Shown here piece after piece: positions 49,401 to 60,128 of a stretch of 64,000 nt of DNA (position 1 is the first letter of the stretch; each line of letters starts with the position of its first letter). Origin of the DNA: Asterias amurensis (taxonomy: Eukaryota > Echinodermata > Asteroidea > Forcipulatida > Asteriidae); assembly GCF_032118995.1 (NCBI RefSeq), contig NC_092650.1:6882001-6946000 (forward strand), in the 5' to 3' direction. The translations under genes and the position numbers were made by a program. Under the pieces are notes generated by a model. It saw only the letters and a program-made list of their open reading frames with translations, made no database searches and was not told the DNA's origin.

Positions 49401-52165
49401 TCAAGAGAAGTCTTTCACCATTACCTTCTGTAAACCCTGTAAATTATTTGTAAATCTGTGAACTTTTTTTTTTTTTCTGTACCGAAAGGGTCCAATGGCT
49501 TTAAAAGCAAACGTCCAATGCCATGACCATTGATACACGTTCAGTAACTTTTTGTCAAAACTTTTGGGTGTGTAACAAGCTCTAGTATTAAACTTTCGAT
49601 TGACGGTTTCAATTTGGAAGTAAGAGAAAGTATAGCGAGATACGACTTTTCATGCTGCCGCCGCTGCGGTGGGCTATTAGGGACTTTTCGTTTTCGACGA
49701 CGGATGGTTCTGCGACGGCAAAGATGACATTTGGCGTCATCTGCGCATGCGTCGGCTTTGAGGACGGTTGTCCCTCAATTTCTACGACTGTACATGGTGT
49801 GAGTCTTCGTTGTGCTGAAAACGACAACGTTTAGCTGAACAACCGTCACAGAACCATCCGTCGTTGAAAACGAAAAGTCCCTATTGACCCCTCAAACGCG
49901 CCAAATCTGGCCGCGATTTGGGGATTCTACATGTAAAACGATGGAATGTATTGCAAAAGTGTTGGAAATTGCCTCACGCGCATTGTACAAAAATACAGCC
50001 GCCGTGTTGATGTGTACTGGTGGTGGGGAAATATCAGTACAAGTCCAAACAGGTTGGGGTGATTATTTTGTTCAAACTTCTTAACTTTCACCGATACCCT
50101 CGCTCTACGTTTAATAATAATGGCAAGTAGCATGTTTGACCATTGACTATAACTTGCCCCTCTTGTTTTATTTAACGGTGGGTACTGGACGTCCATATGC
50201 CAATTCGAATTATATTAAAAGCTTCACATTCTTTGACCATGCTTAGTTGCTTGGGACGTCGAAGTTATATCTACTATAGGGGCCTACGAGAATAATTGAT
50301 TTATTGAGTAAATATTTGGTAGCACTGGGAGGTGTGATTTCTTGCAACACGTGCATTGAATCAATACGACAGTGCAGCGCATGGACACTATTATAATATT
50401 CGCAAACATTTTGGTTGTTTAGGAGCTAGGCCTATATCTCATATTCAGTAGACAATGGCGAGGCCATCTTCATTGTGTCCCCATTGTTTGTACATTACAC
50501 TAAAACCATTCGTCTACCTTGATTTCACCAAAGCCTTTATTTTTTTCGAAACCATGGCTCGGGCTTGGGAGCTTCGGTTTTGGCTCTGTCCATGAAGCTC
50601 CAACTTAACAACTACAACAACACACTTCTGTAACTTCTCCAAACGTCCTAGCACCAATCTGAGAGAAATATCCCCATGGCCTCATGGTCAATTCTACACA
50701 GCCGGAACCTTCACAAAACTGTGTCCGGGACCATGCCGGAACCCACTGCCAGTTGTTCATGAGCATAACTCTCTCTGCCCAATAGACCATCCCTGTTATA
50801 TTACACCTTTTCACACTGGAGCCACAGAGCCTGGACTTCACCCAAACATTATTTGTACAGTTTGAAGACAATTTAAAGGCAGTGGACACTATTGGTAATT
50901 GCTCCAAATAGTTATTAGCATAAAACCTTACTTGGTGACGAGTAATGGGGAGCTGTTGGTAGTAAAAAACATTGTGAGATGAAGCAACGTATAGTTTTTG
51001 AGAAAGAAGTAGTTGTCCACGAATTTGATTTCGAGACCCCAAAATTAGAGCACACAACTTCGTGGGGCCTTGGTGGGACAAGGGTGTTTTTTCTTTAAGT
51101 TTTATCTCGCAACATCGAAGACCAATTTGTGCTAAAAGTTCACAGGTTTGTTATTTATGCATATATGTTGAGAACAAGTGCGAAGACTGGTCTTTGACAT
51201 AACCAGTGTCTTTAAAACATGATAGCGCTCGTTCTATTTAGATTTTTTTATTAACGTTTAATGTGAATAAACTAATTGTTGGTGAACAACTCAAAACTTG
51301 TTCACCCGCTGCTTTTTACAACTCTTCGTGAAAATTATGATACAACATGTAAACATTTCCCATAAATTATAGTTATTGTCTGCAAGAATTGACCGAGAAA
51401 ACCTATAAAATAATATGTCTGTACAAAGTTAACAATTAAATAGAAACATCTTGAAATGAAATTAAAGCAAAAATTGAAGATTGAATAAATTAAAATTGGG
51501 AACAAGAACAACCAAGCATGTATGACTGTGAACAAAATATTTCAAATATATTTTAACTAGAAGGATACAATGGTCTATACTTGAATTTAAAGGCAGTGGA
51601 CACTACTTGGTAATCATCATAAAACCTTTCTTGATTACGAGTAATTGGGAGAGGTTGATAGTATAAAACATTGTGAGAAACAGCTCCCTCTGAAGTGGCG
51701 TAGATTTCGAGAAAGACGTAATTTTCCACGAATTTGATTTCGAGACCTCCGGTTTAGATTTGAGGTCTCGAAATCAAGCATCTAAAAGCACACGGGTGTT
51801 TTTTCTTTCATTGTTATCTCGCAGCTTCGACGACCGATTGAGCTCAAATTTTCACAGGTTTGTTATGTGATGTTATGCATATGTTGAGATACACCAACTG
51901 TGTAGACTAGTCTTTGACAACAAGCAATAGTGTCCACTGTCTTTAATCATTGTCTATTTTTAATCGATTTTTTGAAACTGTGAAACCTTGAGACGGTTCT
52001 TACCTGCGCAAGATACAGCCAGACAGCCCTGCAGGGCGGTGATAACCGTATTAAATATAAAGTGACTGGCTTACTGGCGTGTAGAGAAGTGCCATTTGTG
52101 TCGCCACTACCCGTTCCTGTAGAGCTACTGGGTGAAGACCGAAACTTTCTAAATATTGAGTCCAT
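46436..52165 (-). CDS. Glutathione S-transferase, theta-like, four exons
   Basis: Exons 52165-52004, 48375-48236, 47711-47592 and 46814-46436 join in phase to 266 residues. The N-terminal thioredoxin-like half shows LYLIRLSPPCRAVWLY (36-51), with the family's active-site Ser expected at S42. VPILVDGE follows (cis-Pro loop that holds glutathione), then VFEGPAIIRYL. The helical C-terminal half has AERMMVESLIAWAH and FLCGDSLTFADSVVAT (N-capping box region). Theta enzymes conjugate glutathione to small electrophiles and carry the LSQPCRA signature, here LSPPCRA. A roughly 30-residue Ser/Thr/Gly-rich extension precedes the fold. An in-frame upstream ATG also exists at 52255; I chose 52165 because the longer version adds a low-similarity Phe-rich stretch. 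Introns contain copies of families A, D, F and other repeats. Confidence 0.9.
47019..47288 (+). mobile_element. Family A element, truncated, abutting family D
   Basis: TTAA|AGACACTGGACACTATTGG at the left; it ends at TTTCTCGTTACTCTTTATGA next to family D. Some internal sequence is missing. Confidence 0.7.
47297..47535. mobile_element. Family D element
   Basis: TGGGCCCAATTTCATAGAGC at the left mirrors GCTCTATGAAATTTGGCCC at the right. It lies in GST-like intron 3. Confidence 0.75.
47778..48127 (-). mobile_element. Family A element, TTAA-flanked left
   Basis: TTAA|AGGCAGTGGCAGTTTTGG at the left and ACCAATAGTTGTGTCCAGTG at the right, about 110 bases before a GST-like exon. Confidence 0.75.
48751..49130 (+). 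mobile_element. Family A element sharing a TTAA with family F
   Basis: AGGCAGTGGACACTATTGG at the left and GTGTCCACTGCCT|TTAA at the right; the TTAA at 49131-49134 is also the left flank of family F. Confidence 0.85.
49135..49500 (+). mobile_element. Family F element, full length, TTAA-flanked
   Basis: TTAA|AGCCATTATACACTTTCGG and ACCGAAAGGGTCCAATGGCT|TTAA. 366 bp. It serves as the reference copy for the pair at 30313-31182. Confidence 0.8.
49677..49885. mobile_element. Short element J with about 40-bp inverted ends
   Basis: TAGGGACTTTTCGTTTTCGA at the left, mirrored by TTGAAAACGAAAAGTCCCTA at the right, plus inner GACGGATGGTTCTG / CAGAACCATCCGTC. 209 bp, in GST-like intron 1. Confidence 0.75.
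50877..51211 (-). mobile_element. Family A element with internal losses
   Basis: TTAA|AGGCAGTGGACACTATTGG at the left and CATAACCAGTGTCT|TTAA at the right. Confidence 0.75.
51591..51942 (-). mobile_element. Family A element, TTAA-flanked
   Basis: TTAA|AGGCAGTGGACACTACTTGG and GCAATAGTGTCCACTGTCT|TTAA. It ends about 60 bases below GST-like exon 1. Confidence 0.8.
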
Positions 52166-52719
52166 TGCGTGTGCCTCCCACTTCGAAACAGACCCCCACA
52201 GGAAAAAAAAAACCTCCGTCTGCTGAGTGCTATCCAGCCGGCCACGTACATTCAAGGTTTACCCTCCCATTGACTCATGCAATATAGCGCTCAAAGACAT
52301 TTCTTGATGATTTCTCTTCCAAGTTTGAAGAGTAAGAATCTCGATCGATGCGTGATTAAGGCTCTCCTCACAATACAATGAGATGTCTCTGCGCAAGTCC
52401 TTTCTGTAAACACAAAACTCATTCCATATGTGCTATGTGTGTAATGATGCAATGACCATGACAACTTTGTCCTCGTCTCGTAGTTTACGTGACCTTTACT
52501 GTATGTTAGCAAGGAACTCCAAGAATTCGGGCTCGCTCATCACCTTTGACCCCATGTCAACCTTTTGCCCCATACTTTTTGTTTCATCGGGAATTGAGAG
52601 TGCGCGCAAATTGAGCAAATTTGTTCAAACCCGAATCAAACATTTTACAATTAGACGGTATGGTGTAAGCCTTGTTTGAATAAAGGGACGTGCGAAGTGA
52701 TGAAGACAAACATTGAATT

Positions 52720-52887
52720 AGGAAATCAATGTGTAGTGAAGAGGAATCAACTAGTGGTTTAATCCCAACGAGGCCTGGTTCTTGATAATTTTACCGAGAC
52801 GAAGTCGAGGTAAATTATAAAGAACCAGGCCTCGGCGGGTTTAAACCACTAGTTGAAAACCGATTCTACACACTTTGATTCCAATTC
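52720..52887. repeat. Foldback N, copy 2
   Basis: Same arms and centre as 22007-22170, with TTTTACCGAGACGAAGTCGA at the centre. Confidence 0.75.
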
Positions 52888-53059
52888 ATAAATACCTTTT
52901 CGGTCAAAAAACATCAACACCTTTGGTCAAAAAGAAAAAGAAATGCAAAAATTACAATTGTTCAAAGATTTCTTTCAACACAACACCCCTCCAGCTATGA
53001 AATGGCCCTCCGCCGCCCTCGGGTAAATAAAATAAGGGAATGCTGTGCGCGTCGCGCGT

Positions 53060-53258
53060 ATCGCGTGATGTGGCACAACTGTCCTGCTGATGGCCGTTGC
53101 TCTCGACCAATAGGAATGAAGAAACTGTCTTATAAGCTCGCGTGTCACGCCCGTGTTGTTAACACTTTTTACTGGTCTTAAACAATGGTTTATACACACC
53201 CACGTGACGCGCTCTCCACCAATAGGAATAGCGAAACTGTCGAGGTATTTATGAATAC
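53060..53258 (+). repeat. Repeat G, copy 2
   Basis: Contains two CCAATAGGAAT blocks about 100 bases apart and ends in CGAGGTATTTATGAATA. Confidence 0.65.
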
Positions 53259-53809
53259 GGAGTAAGACTTCTCTTGCTGAGCTAGTAGTGGTTTGAACTA
53301 AATTATCCATTATGTTTGACTAATGATCTTGACCTAACCATGATGTATAGAGAGGCGCAATTTGTACCTGACTCTTCCTGGCATATCCCAATGAAAAGAT
53401 CGCAAATAAATACAGGTCATTTCGACCCCAGACTGAAGCCGTCAGGCGCAGATCAAGGGGCGGGGGATGTACGCCCCTCCTAGTGTCAGGAAAAAAACAA
53501 TTTTTTTTATTGAAATCGGAGGTTATATTAGCTATTGTGAAATTCACGTATTGGAGGGTGTCCAAAAGTCGTGTATCTCATACCGAGTTCCACCATCAGG
53601 GACGTTGAATGAGTCTTGACTCAAGTCCTTTTATTTCCAGTCCAACTGCCTATTAAACGTCAGAAGAAAGGAAAAAACTGGTTTCTTAGTTATCATTGGA
53701 TGGAGTTAGTTCCACCCTTCTCAACAATTTCACTGTTTTTCAGGTTAAACTTTTTTTTCGTGAAGGGTTTTTTGTATAAAGTGCGGGTATAAGTTTGGGA
53801 TCACCACAT

Positions 53810-53964
53810 GCCTCCCTTAATAATTATGCATGATGTACGTCACAATGCTAACCCAAAACGAGGCGATGGGCGCAGCCACTGCAAGTGTTGGCGGACGTGC
53901 GGCACCCATAGCCTCATTTTGGGTAAGAATTATGACGTCATGCATAAAATATTAAGAGAGGCGT
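53810..53964 (+). repeat. Foldback P, copy 2
   Basis: Same structure as 1049-1200: inverted outer ends and the central GGGCGCAGCCACTGCAAG-type core. Confidence 0.7.
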
Positions 53965-54009
53965 ATAGCGTGCAATTGACGTTTATTCCCCCATAAATGC
54001 TATAGGCCA

Positions 54010-54203
54010 TAGAACTCTGCTACCTTAATCACTTTTAAGTTTTCTACTTAAAGTACACTGTTGTGTATTTTTAACAAACCATATTGCTATTTTTGCTCAT
54101 GTTTTTTAATCCTGTATTTTAATGTTTTTCTTGACTGTACAGCGCTTTGAAACAGTGTTAAAGCGCTTTATAAATGCATTTAAGTTAAGTTAAGTTAAGT
54201 TTG
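54010..54203 (+). mobile_element. LINE 3' tail ending in (TTAAG)n
   Basis: GTACAGCGCTTTGAAACAGT then AAAGCGCTTTATAAATGCAT and a TTAAG microsatellite, a common non-LTR retrotransposon 3' end. No ORF remains. Confidence 0.55.
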
Positions 54204-54311
54204 ACCTTATCATGGATTCGGCATCTTGCTTTTCTTCTATTTGACCCAACGCAACCAAACCGAGGCTTGTAAGAAAAAATAGTGTAATCCCTTTCATGAT
54301 GACGTGAGAAA

Positions 54312-54574
54312 TAGACCTGGCCCAATTTCATGGCTCTGCTTACCGTAAGCACAGAATCGGCGCTTACGGAAGCAGGGAGTTCTGTGCTAACGGCAAGTCT
54401 ATTCCACGGGTTAGCGGCGAATTTTGGCTTCTGCGCGTGCGTACTCCACGTTACTAGGCATTCTATGCTTACAAGGCTAGCGCAAAAAATCGGCGCTTGC
54501 ACGTAAGCGGGGAATCGTGTTCGTAAGCGCAGAATTCGGCGGTACGTAAGCAGAGCGAGGAAAACGGGCCCTGT
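54312..54574. mobile_element. Diverged family D relative
   Basis: GGCCCAATTTCATGGCTCTGC at the left and GTAAGCAGAGCGAGGAAAAC then GGGCCC at the right, with many GTAAGCGCAGAAT-like internal repeats. Confidence 0.5.
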
Positions 54575-55024
54575 CATTGTCATTGGTGTGTACGGTACCT
54601 GACACAATCAACCACAGCATGAGGTCTGTAGAAATGACGCCCAAGGTCTTTGCCAACCAAGATGGAAATTCTATGGAAAGCCACACATGCAAACTAAAAA
54701 CAGAATATCTACACAAACATTAAAACAATAATTGTATTTATTTTGTTTGATATAAAGCAACCAATCTTTGGATATAATTATTTGTTTTTAAACTGCAAAT
54801 GTTCAGAGTGTCGAATTTGGACAATTATCTATTTGGCGAAACATAATTTGCTAGAATTCGGGGTCCATGGCATTGGTTGAGTAATAATAATACAAGCATT
54901 TACAGCGCTCTAACTAACAAAATAAAGTACAACAGCGCATCACACATAACTAACAACAAGCGAGGACAAAATTAACAGAAGCAAACGAATCGGATCGTAC
55001 GTGCAGTGTGCGCGTTTCACCAAT

Positions 55025-55065
55025 AAAATGGGCGCGCGTTTATTCAATAAACGCGCGCCCATTTT
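55025..55065. repeat. Perfect palindrome, 20-bp arms, 1-bp spacer
   Basis: AAAATGGGCGCGCGTTTATT, C, then its exact reverse complement. It lies 257 bases before the proposed start codon of the unrecognised gene. Confidence 0.9.
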
Positions 55066-55321
55066 GAATTGTTACGTAGTTTGGACGTGTCATATTAATC
55101 TATGCTTTGTGACGGTTTACTCGAAAGCTAAGCAACAAATACCAACAAAAGACACAGTGAACTGTAAACAAACCTAAAATAGAAGATTACACTTCTAATC
55201 TTGCGAGCGAATAGCGAGCATCGATTGCGAATCTTTCTGAGAATTCAAGTTCAAAGCAGTTTATTTTTACGAATTATATTTTCTCTGTTTAAGAGACACT
55301 TTACCCCTTATTCCGGTAAAC

Positions 55322-58300
55322 ATGTCCAACCCAAAACCGGTAAGTTATATTCTTGTTTCAACATTTTCAATGGATTTATAAAGACAGTACAATGTCTTCC
55401 GACAATAATTATGATACATGTAATGTATATTTATAGGACGAAATATTGAATAATAATTTTAAGCGTTAACAGTATTTCGACCAACATTTCCTTTTAATAT
55501 CGGCATTGTGTTGGCATTTCGTATCCAACCAATGTTGGCCCTTCGTTTGGCATAACTTTTACGCTGGCGATCAATTTTAACATTTTTATGGAAAACATGT
55601 AGTCCTACACCATACAAATCCAGAACTATCAATCGGTTTCTAATGGGACAGCATTATCGGCATTGTGTTGGTTTTTGGATCCAACCAATGGGGGCCTAAT
55701 TCGGCATAACCACTAATGGCGATCAATTTAAACTTATGTTTAACCTGGATGGAACACACTAAAGGCAGTGGACACTATTGGTAATTACTCAACATAATTA
55801 TTAGCATAACACCTTACTTGGTGACGATTAATAGTGAGCTGTTGTATAAAACATTATGAGATGAAGCAACGTATAGTTTTTTGAGAAAGAAGTAATTTTC
55901 CACGAATTTGATTTCGAGACCTCAGATTAAGAAATGAGGTCTCGAAATCAAGCATCTGAAAGTACACAACTTCGTGTGGCAATGGTATTTTTTTCTTTCA
56001 TTATTATCTCGCAACTTCAAATACCAATCGAGCTCAAGTTTTCACAGGTTTGTTATTTTATGTATTATGTGGAAAATGTGACAGTATTATTACAGAAGTG
56101 TGAATCTCGTGTTTTCTCACAGAAATCCGGTTCCAGCCGAGGCTTACGAGCATGGCTGCGGGAATACGTGCGTCGGCCTTCGGCTGATTCACGACGTGTG
56201 TCCCACACGAAAGTACAGGTATGTTTTTTAGGCCATTCAAAAAAAATATAAAACCCAAATATAGATTACAAGTGTTCCTATTTTGGTGTCTATTCAGTAT
56301 AGGTTTTCTCGGTCAATTTCGGCAAATGAGATAACAATTTAACCATCAAACCATTCTATTTCGGGCGAAATTGAATGCTGCTTAAATTGGTCATTCAATT
56401 TCGTTTTGAGCATAGGCAAAAATAATGTTGCGTTTAACAAAATAAACATCTAACTTAACAATCCACAAAACAGTATTCTAATTCGCAGGAGCTTTTCCAG
56501 TCCAACCAGCGTTGCTACTAAATGTTATGCTAAATGGAACACATGTTAAAGGAACACGTTGCCTTGGATCGGACGAGTTGGTCTAAGAAAAGCGTTTGTA
56601 ACAGTTTGTTATAAAATGCATATGGATAGAAAGATCTTTTACTTTGCGAACTATTACACGGTCGGCCATTTATGGGAGTCAAACAATTGACTCCCATAAT
56701 GGCCGACCGTGTTGGTCGACGAGGTAAAAGGAAAACCACGCAATTTCGAGGCATGTTTGTGTGGATCATTGTATTCTACTTTTACAACATCTTTCTGATC
56801 AAATGCATTTTATACCAAACAGTTACAAACGCTTTTCAAAGACCAACTCGACCGATCCAAGGCAATGTGTTCCTTTAAAGAAATTCGAATGACACAAAAC
56901 TAAATTGAGTGCACAAATTCTGAATTTGAAACGCAGAAACAACTGGTTTGGCAAAATCGCTTTAATTCGCAAGCATGAAAATTGGCTGTACTTTTACCGA
57001 AAATGACTGAGAAAACCTATGAAAAAAAATTAAAAACTATCATCAATTCATTGTTTTGTCTAAGGATTTGATTGTATGGGATGTTAAAGTGAATGTAATT
57101 CGTCCATGTCCCCAGAATGGTACATTTTTTAGTGTTAGTCTGCTATTGCGCTAGGGGTTGTCTTTTGTTTATTCGATCAAATTCTATGATTTCAGGTGCT
57201 TTCGAAAACAACGGGAGATCCATGGTCAAATCCATCTGCCAATGAAAACTTCCAGTATTCATGGAAACGCATCTCTGATATCAGAGGTAAAGATAAGAGC
57301 ATTGCAACAAGGCTGGAGACCACTGAACTTTCCCAACAAAATGGCGCGAAGGTGAGTGGTGAAAAGAATTAGCTTTGAATAATCTTAGTTCAGTCTGGTT
57401 TCCAGTCATTCTCTTGTTGTCTTGCTTTATCTACAATTGTATAGGTTGAAATAAATAAGAAAATGTGTAAGTATTACTTTACTTTCTTCATTTTGACCAA
57501 ACAGAAAACATCTGATGATGTTCCAGACTGCTCAGGGAAATCATCGAGGAATTCTCGGTCTTTCTGGCAAGCATTACTTGGCAGCAAGGGCAACCGCCGT
57601 ACAGCCAAAGTAGCACCACTTCCTATCAACAGCTGTGAACAAAAAGGAAATCTTATGGTAAGTTCTAAAATTAACAATAGTTTATAGAATAACTGGTCTT
57701 TTTATTAATTTTACAATCTTATTCCTGTTTTTGTGCAACGTATAATTAATGTTATACTTTGATTATCTTTGTATTGAACAGAAAGCTCCAACATCTTCAG
57801 GGAAACTACCCAAGGAAAGTGGGTCATTACTACAGATATCTCCGAATAATTGCAGAGAAAACCTAAGTACGGGCAATTCAGCCCCAACTCTTACAGGTGC
57901 AAGCAAGTCTTGCAAGAGCAATGGTAACTTTGCTCGAGAGCGAACCACTCAAGATCTTATCCTGTCTGACCTAGATGATGAAACCACACTCAAGAAACCA
58001 CAATATCTTCATTCAGTTGTAAAACAGCCTGAACTTGGGCAACGAATTCGTCAGTTTGAAATCCTCGGTAATGGTTTGTTGCAAAGAAAACCAGAATCAG
58101 GAAAATGTGAGGAAAAGAAGCTGCTCAGTAAGAAACATGAACCAGCTAAGCACTTTAGAGGTCAAGAGAGCCAGATAAAAGTTAGAGGAGAAAGGAGAGT
58201 CACGGTTCAAAAGGAAAAGGGGAGCATGATCTCACTTAATAACGGTGACAATAAATCTTACACTTCTCCCGGATTTCTTCTTCATTCTAAACCATCTCGA

Positions 58301-60109
58301 GGAGGAGCTACATCACCCAGCCGTAGAGGGCGACAGGTACAAGATGTAGACTCCATTCAGCGGGAGCCTACACCATACAGCTGGACAAGTCAGTCCTCGA
58401 TGTATGACATCTGGAAGAGAACTGGGGAATGTGAAGACAGGACCAAACTGGCAGATGGGGACAGCGAAGAAAGCGTCACATCTTCAGAGTATATAGGGCA
58501 AGAAGGCATTGTTAAACCATCTGAGTCTGTTGGTAGATCCCACACCACCATGAAACCAAAGTGGTTCACAGATTTCAACAGGACCAACGACGCGTCTAAG
58601 ATGCCTAAACCCAAGACTCACCGAGGTCTTGTAGCAAATGAGGCCTGTGGTAAAGAAGACTTGGACTTCTTAAGTCATGGTAAATGCAGTGACAAAATAG
58701 ACGCTGCACACGGGGAACAAGCGATAGGACTAAATCATCCAATGGGAGATCTCGGAGTCAGTACAGAAACCAAGATGAAAGATATCGACATATGGAGAAA
58801 TGATTTTGAAGAAAACCAGACTCTTGTAAACATTCTTGAAGAGGAAGAGGATGGTGAACAATCTTCTGTCAACTCGTCAAGTATGTCCGTGTACGATACT
58901 TGGTACGGTGGTGATAGATGTGAGGAGAACACCGTGCAGGTTCATGGGGGTCGGAGCTCCGCTACCCCCCACGAGTCCTCTCACATGAAGGCCATGTCTG
59001 AAATGGTAGATCGAGAAGACAGTCTCAAACCTTCATCAGAACAAATACGCCAAGAATCCATCACTGGAAAACCATCTCATATTGACAATAAATTCACCGA
59101 AAACAACAGCGAGAATGATGAGAGCAAAATGATGGCTCGACCGAAGACTAAGCGCGGTTTAGTGGTGAAAGGGGGTGTTGATAAGAACAGTCCAGCCGAA
59201 GAGCTTGGAATCGTTATTCGTGAGATATGCGATGGCCACGAAAATGTGGGTACATGTGGCAGAAACGAAGCACAAAGTTTACTTTTAAGAGGCCAACAGA
59301 ATGAATTAACAAATGTCGACATCTGGAGAAACAATCATGTTGAACACTATGAGGTTGGAGGACTTGAAAGAAATGTTGAGAAAGGTGAAGACTCTAGGGT
59401 TGATAGTGAAGAAAGGGAGCTGACAATAAAGGAACTGGAGAAGTTAAATGAGAGCCAGAAGGAGCAGTGGGAGCTGGCTGCTCTAGGCGAATGGACTGTG
59501 ATCTGCCACGATGATGAAGATAACGAAGAATCAACCAATATTTACCTTATGAAGGATGAGTTGCATAAAGAGCAAGAGGTAAGACAGAACCTGAAGAGCA
59601 TCATCTGCGAGTTTCAAGGACTTCAAGTCATCAAAGATTTACAGAAGATGCTGACCTTTGCAGGATGTCCAAGAGAGCAAGTTGAGAGAGCTCTGCGTCA
59701 ATATGCTCGTATCTGCCATGGGCCAGTTCCGCTCACCGTAGCAGGACAATCAAAAGCAGAGGCGGTTGCATCTCTCTCCATGAACCTTAGGCGTCGAACC
59801 AAACGCTTCGTCCAGGATCAACCGTCGTGTTGCTTCAAAGAGTTTGTCAGTGTAATGAAGGAGCTAGATACTCTAAGAGACAGACAAGACAGTGTGGAGG
59901 ATTACCTGAAAATAAATCTAAGAAAAGAGGAGGCAAGAAGGAGAAAAGTCCAACCGTCTAAGAGAAGAAGAAAGACACCACGATGGGCACCAAGCAGAAA
60001 ATTGTTTCAATGGGAGATAGACATGATACTCATGGAAACGTATGTCTTTTACGAGGGAAAGATTAAATCTAGCTGTCGTATTGATGTATTGCCAATCATT
60101 TTAGAATAA
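55322..60109 (+). CDS. Unrecognised protein of about 925 residues with internal duplication, five exons
   Basis: Proposed exons 55322-55339, 56096-56218, 57196-57351, 57505-57657 and 57782-60109 all join in phase 0. The last holds 775 codons without interruption. I do not recognise the family. The chain is hydrophilic, rich in Ser, Lys, Glu and Arg, and probably mostly disordered. Two related blocks occur: SSMYDIW...PKTHRGLV...DIDIWRND (58393-58812) and SSMSVYDTW...PKTKRGLV...NVDIWRNN (58880-59337). A predicted helical C-terminal region (about 59550-59930) includes a Cys-containing stretch LTFAGCPREQVERALRQYARICHG that looks folded. Basic runs such as KRRRKTPRW near residues 880-888 could be a nuclear signal. 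No signal peptide or membrane span was seen. Exons 3-5 are well supported; the six-codon first exon and exon 2 rest on splice signals only. Confidence 0.7.
55763..56073 (-). mobile_element. Family A element truncated next to exon 2 of the unrecognised gene
   Basis: AGGCAGTGGACACTATTGG at the left; sequence is lost after ACAGGTTTGTTATTTTATG, about 30 bases before the exon 2 acceptor. Confidence 0.75.
56301..57021. mobile_element. Element H split by a family B insertion
   Basis: Left end TATAGGTTTTCTCGGTCAA, right end ATGACTGAGAAAACCTAT. Blocks such as AATTCTGAATTTGAAACGCA match the mirrored copy at 41683-42094. Family B occupies 56550-56874. Confidence 0.65.
56550..56874 (+). mobile_element. 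Family B element nested in element H, TTAA-flanked
   Basis: TTAA|AGGAACACGTTGCC at the left and AAGGCAATGTGTTCCT|TTAA at the right, with the mirrored GGCCATTTATGGGAGTCAAA centre. Confidence 0.85.
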
Positions 60110-60128
60110 AGTGAGTTTTAAGAATAAA
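60105..60128 (+). terminator. Two AATAAA signals at the stop codon of the unrecognised gene
   Basis: AATAAA at 60105-60110 overlaps the TAA stop codon, and a second lies at 60123-60128. Use of either would leave almost no 3' UTR. Confidence 0.4.

Larger units (their letters stand above)
52166..55321. other. Divergent intergenic region between GST-like and unrecognised gene
   Basis: It contains a foldback N copy, a repeat G copy, a foldback P copy, a LINE 3' tail with (TTAAG)n, a diverged family D copy and a perfect 20-bp-arm palindrome at 55025-55065. No exon was recognised. Confidence 0.55.
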
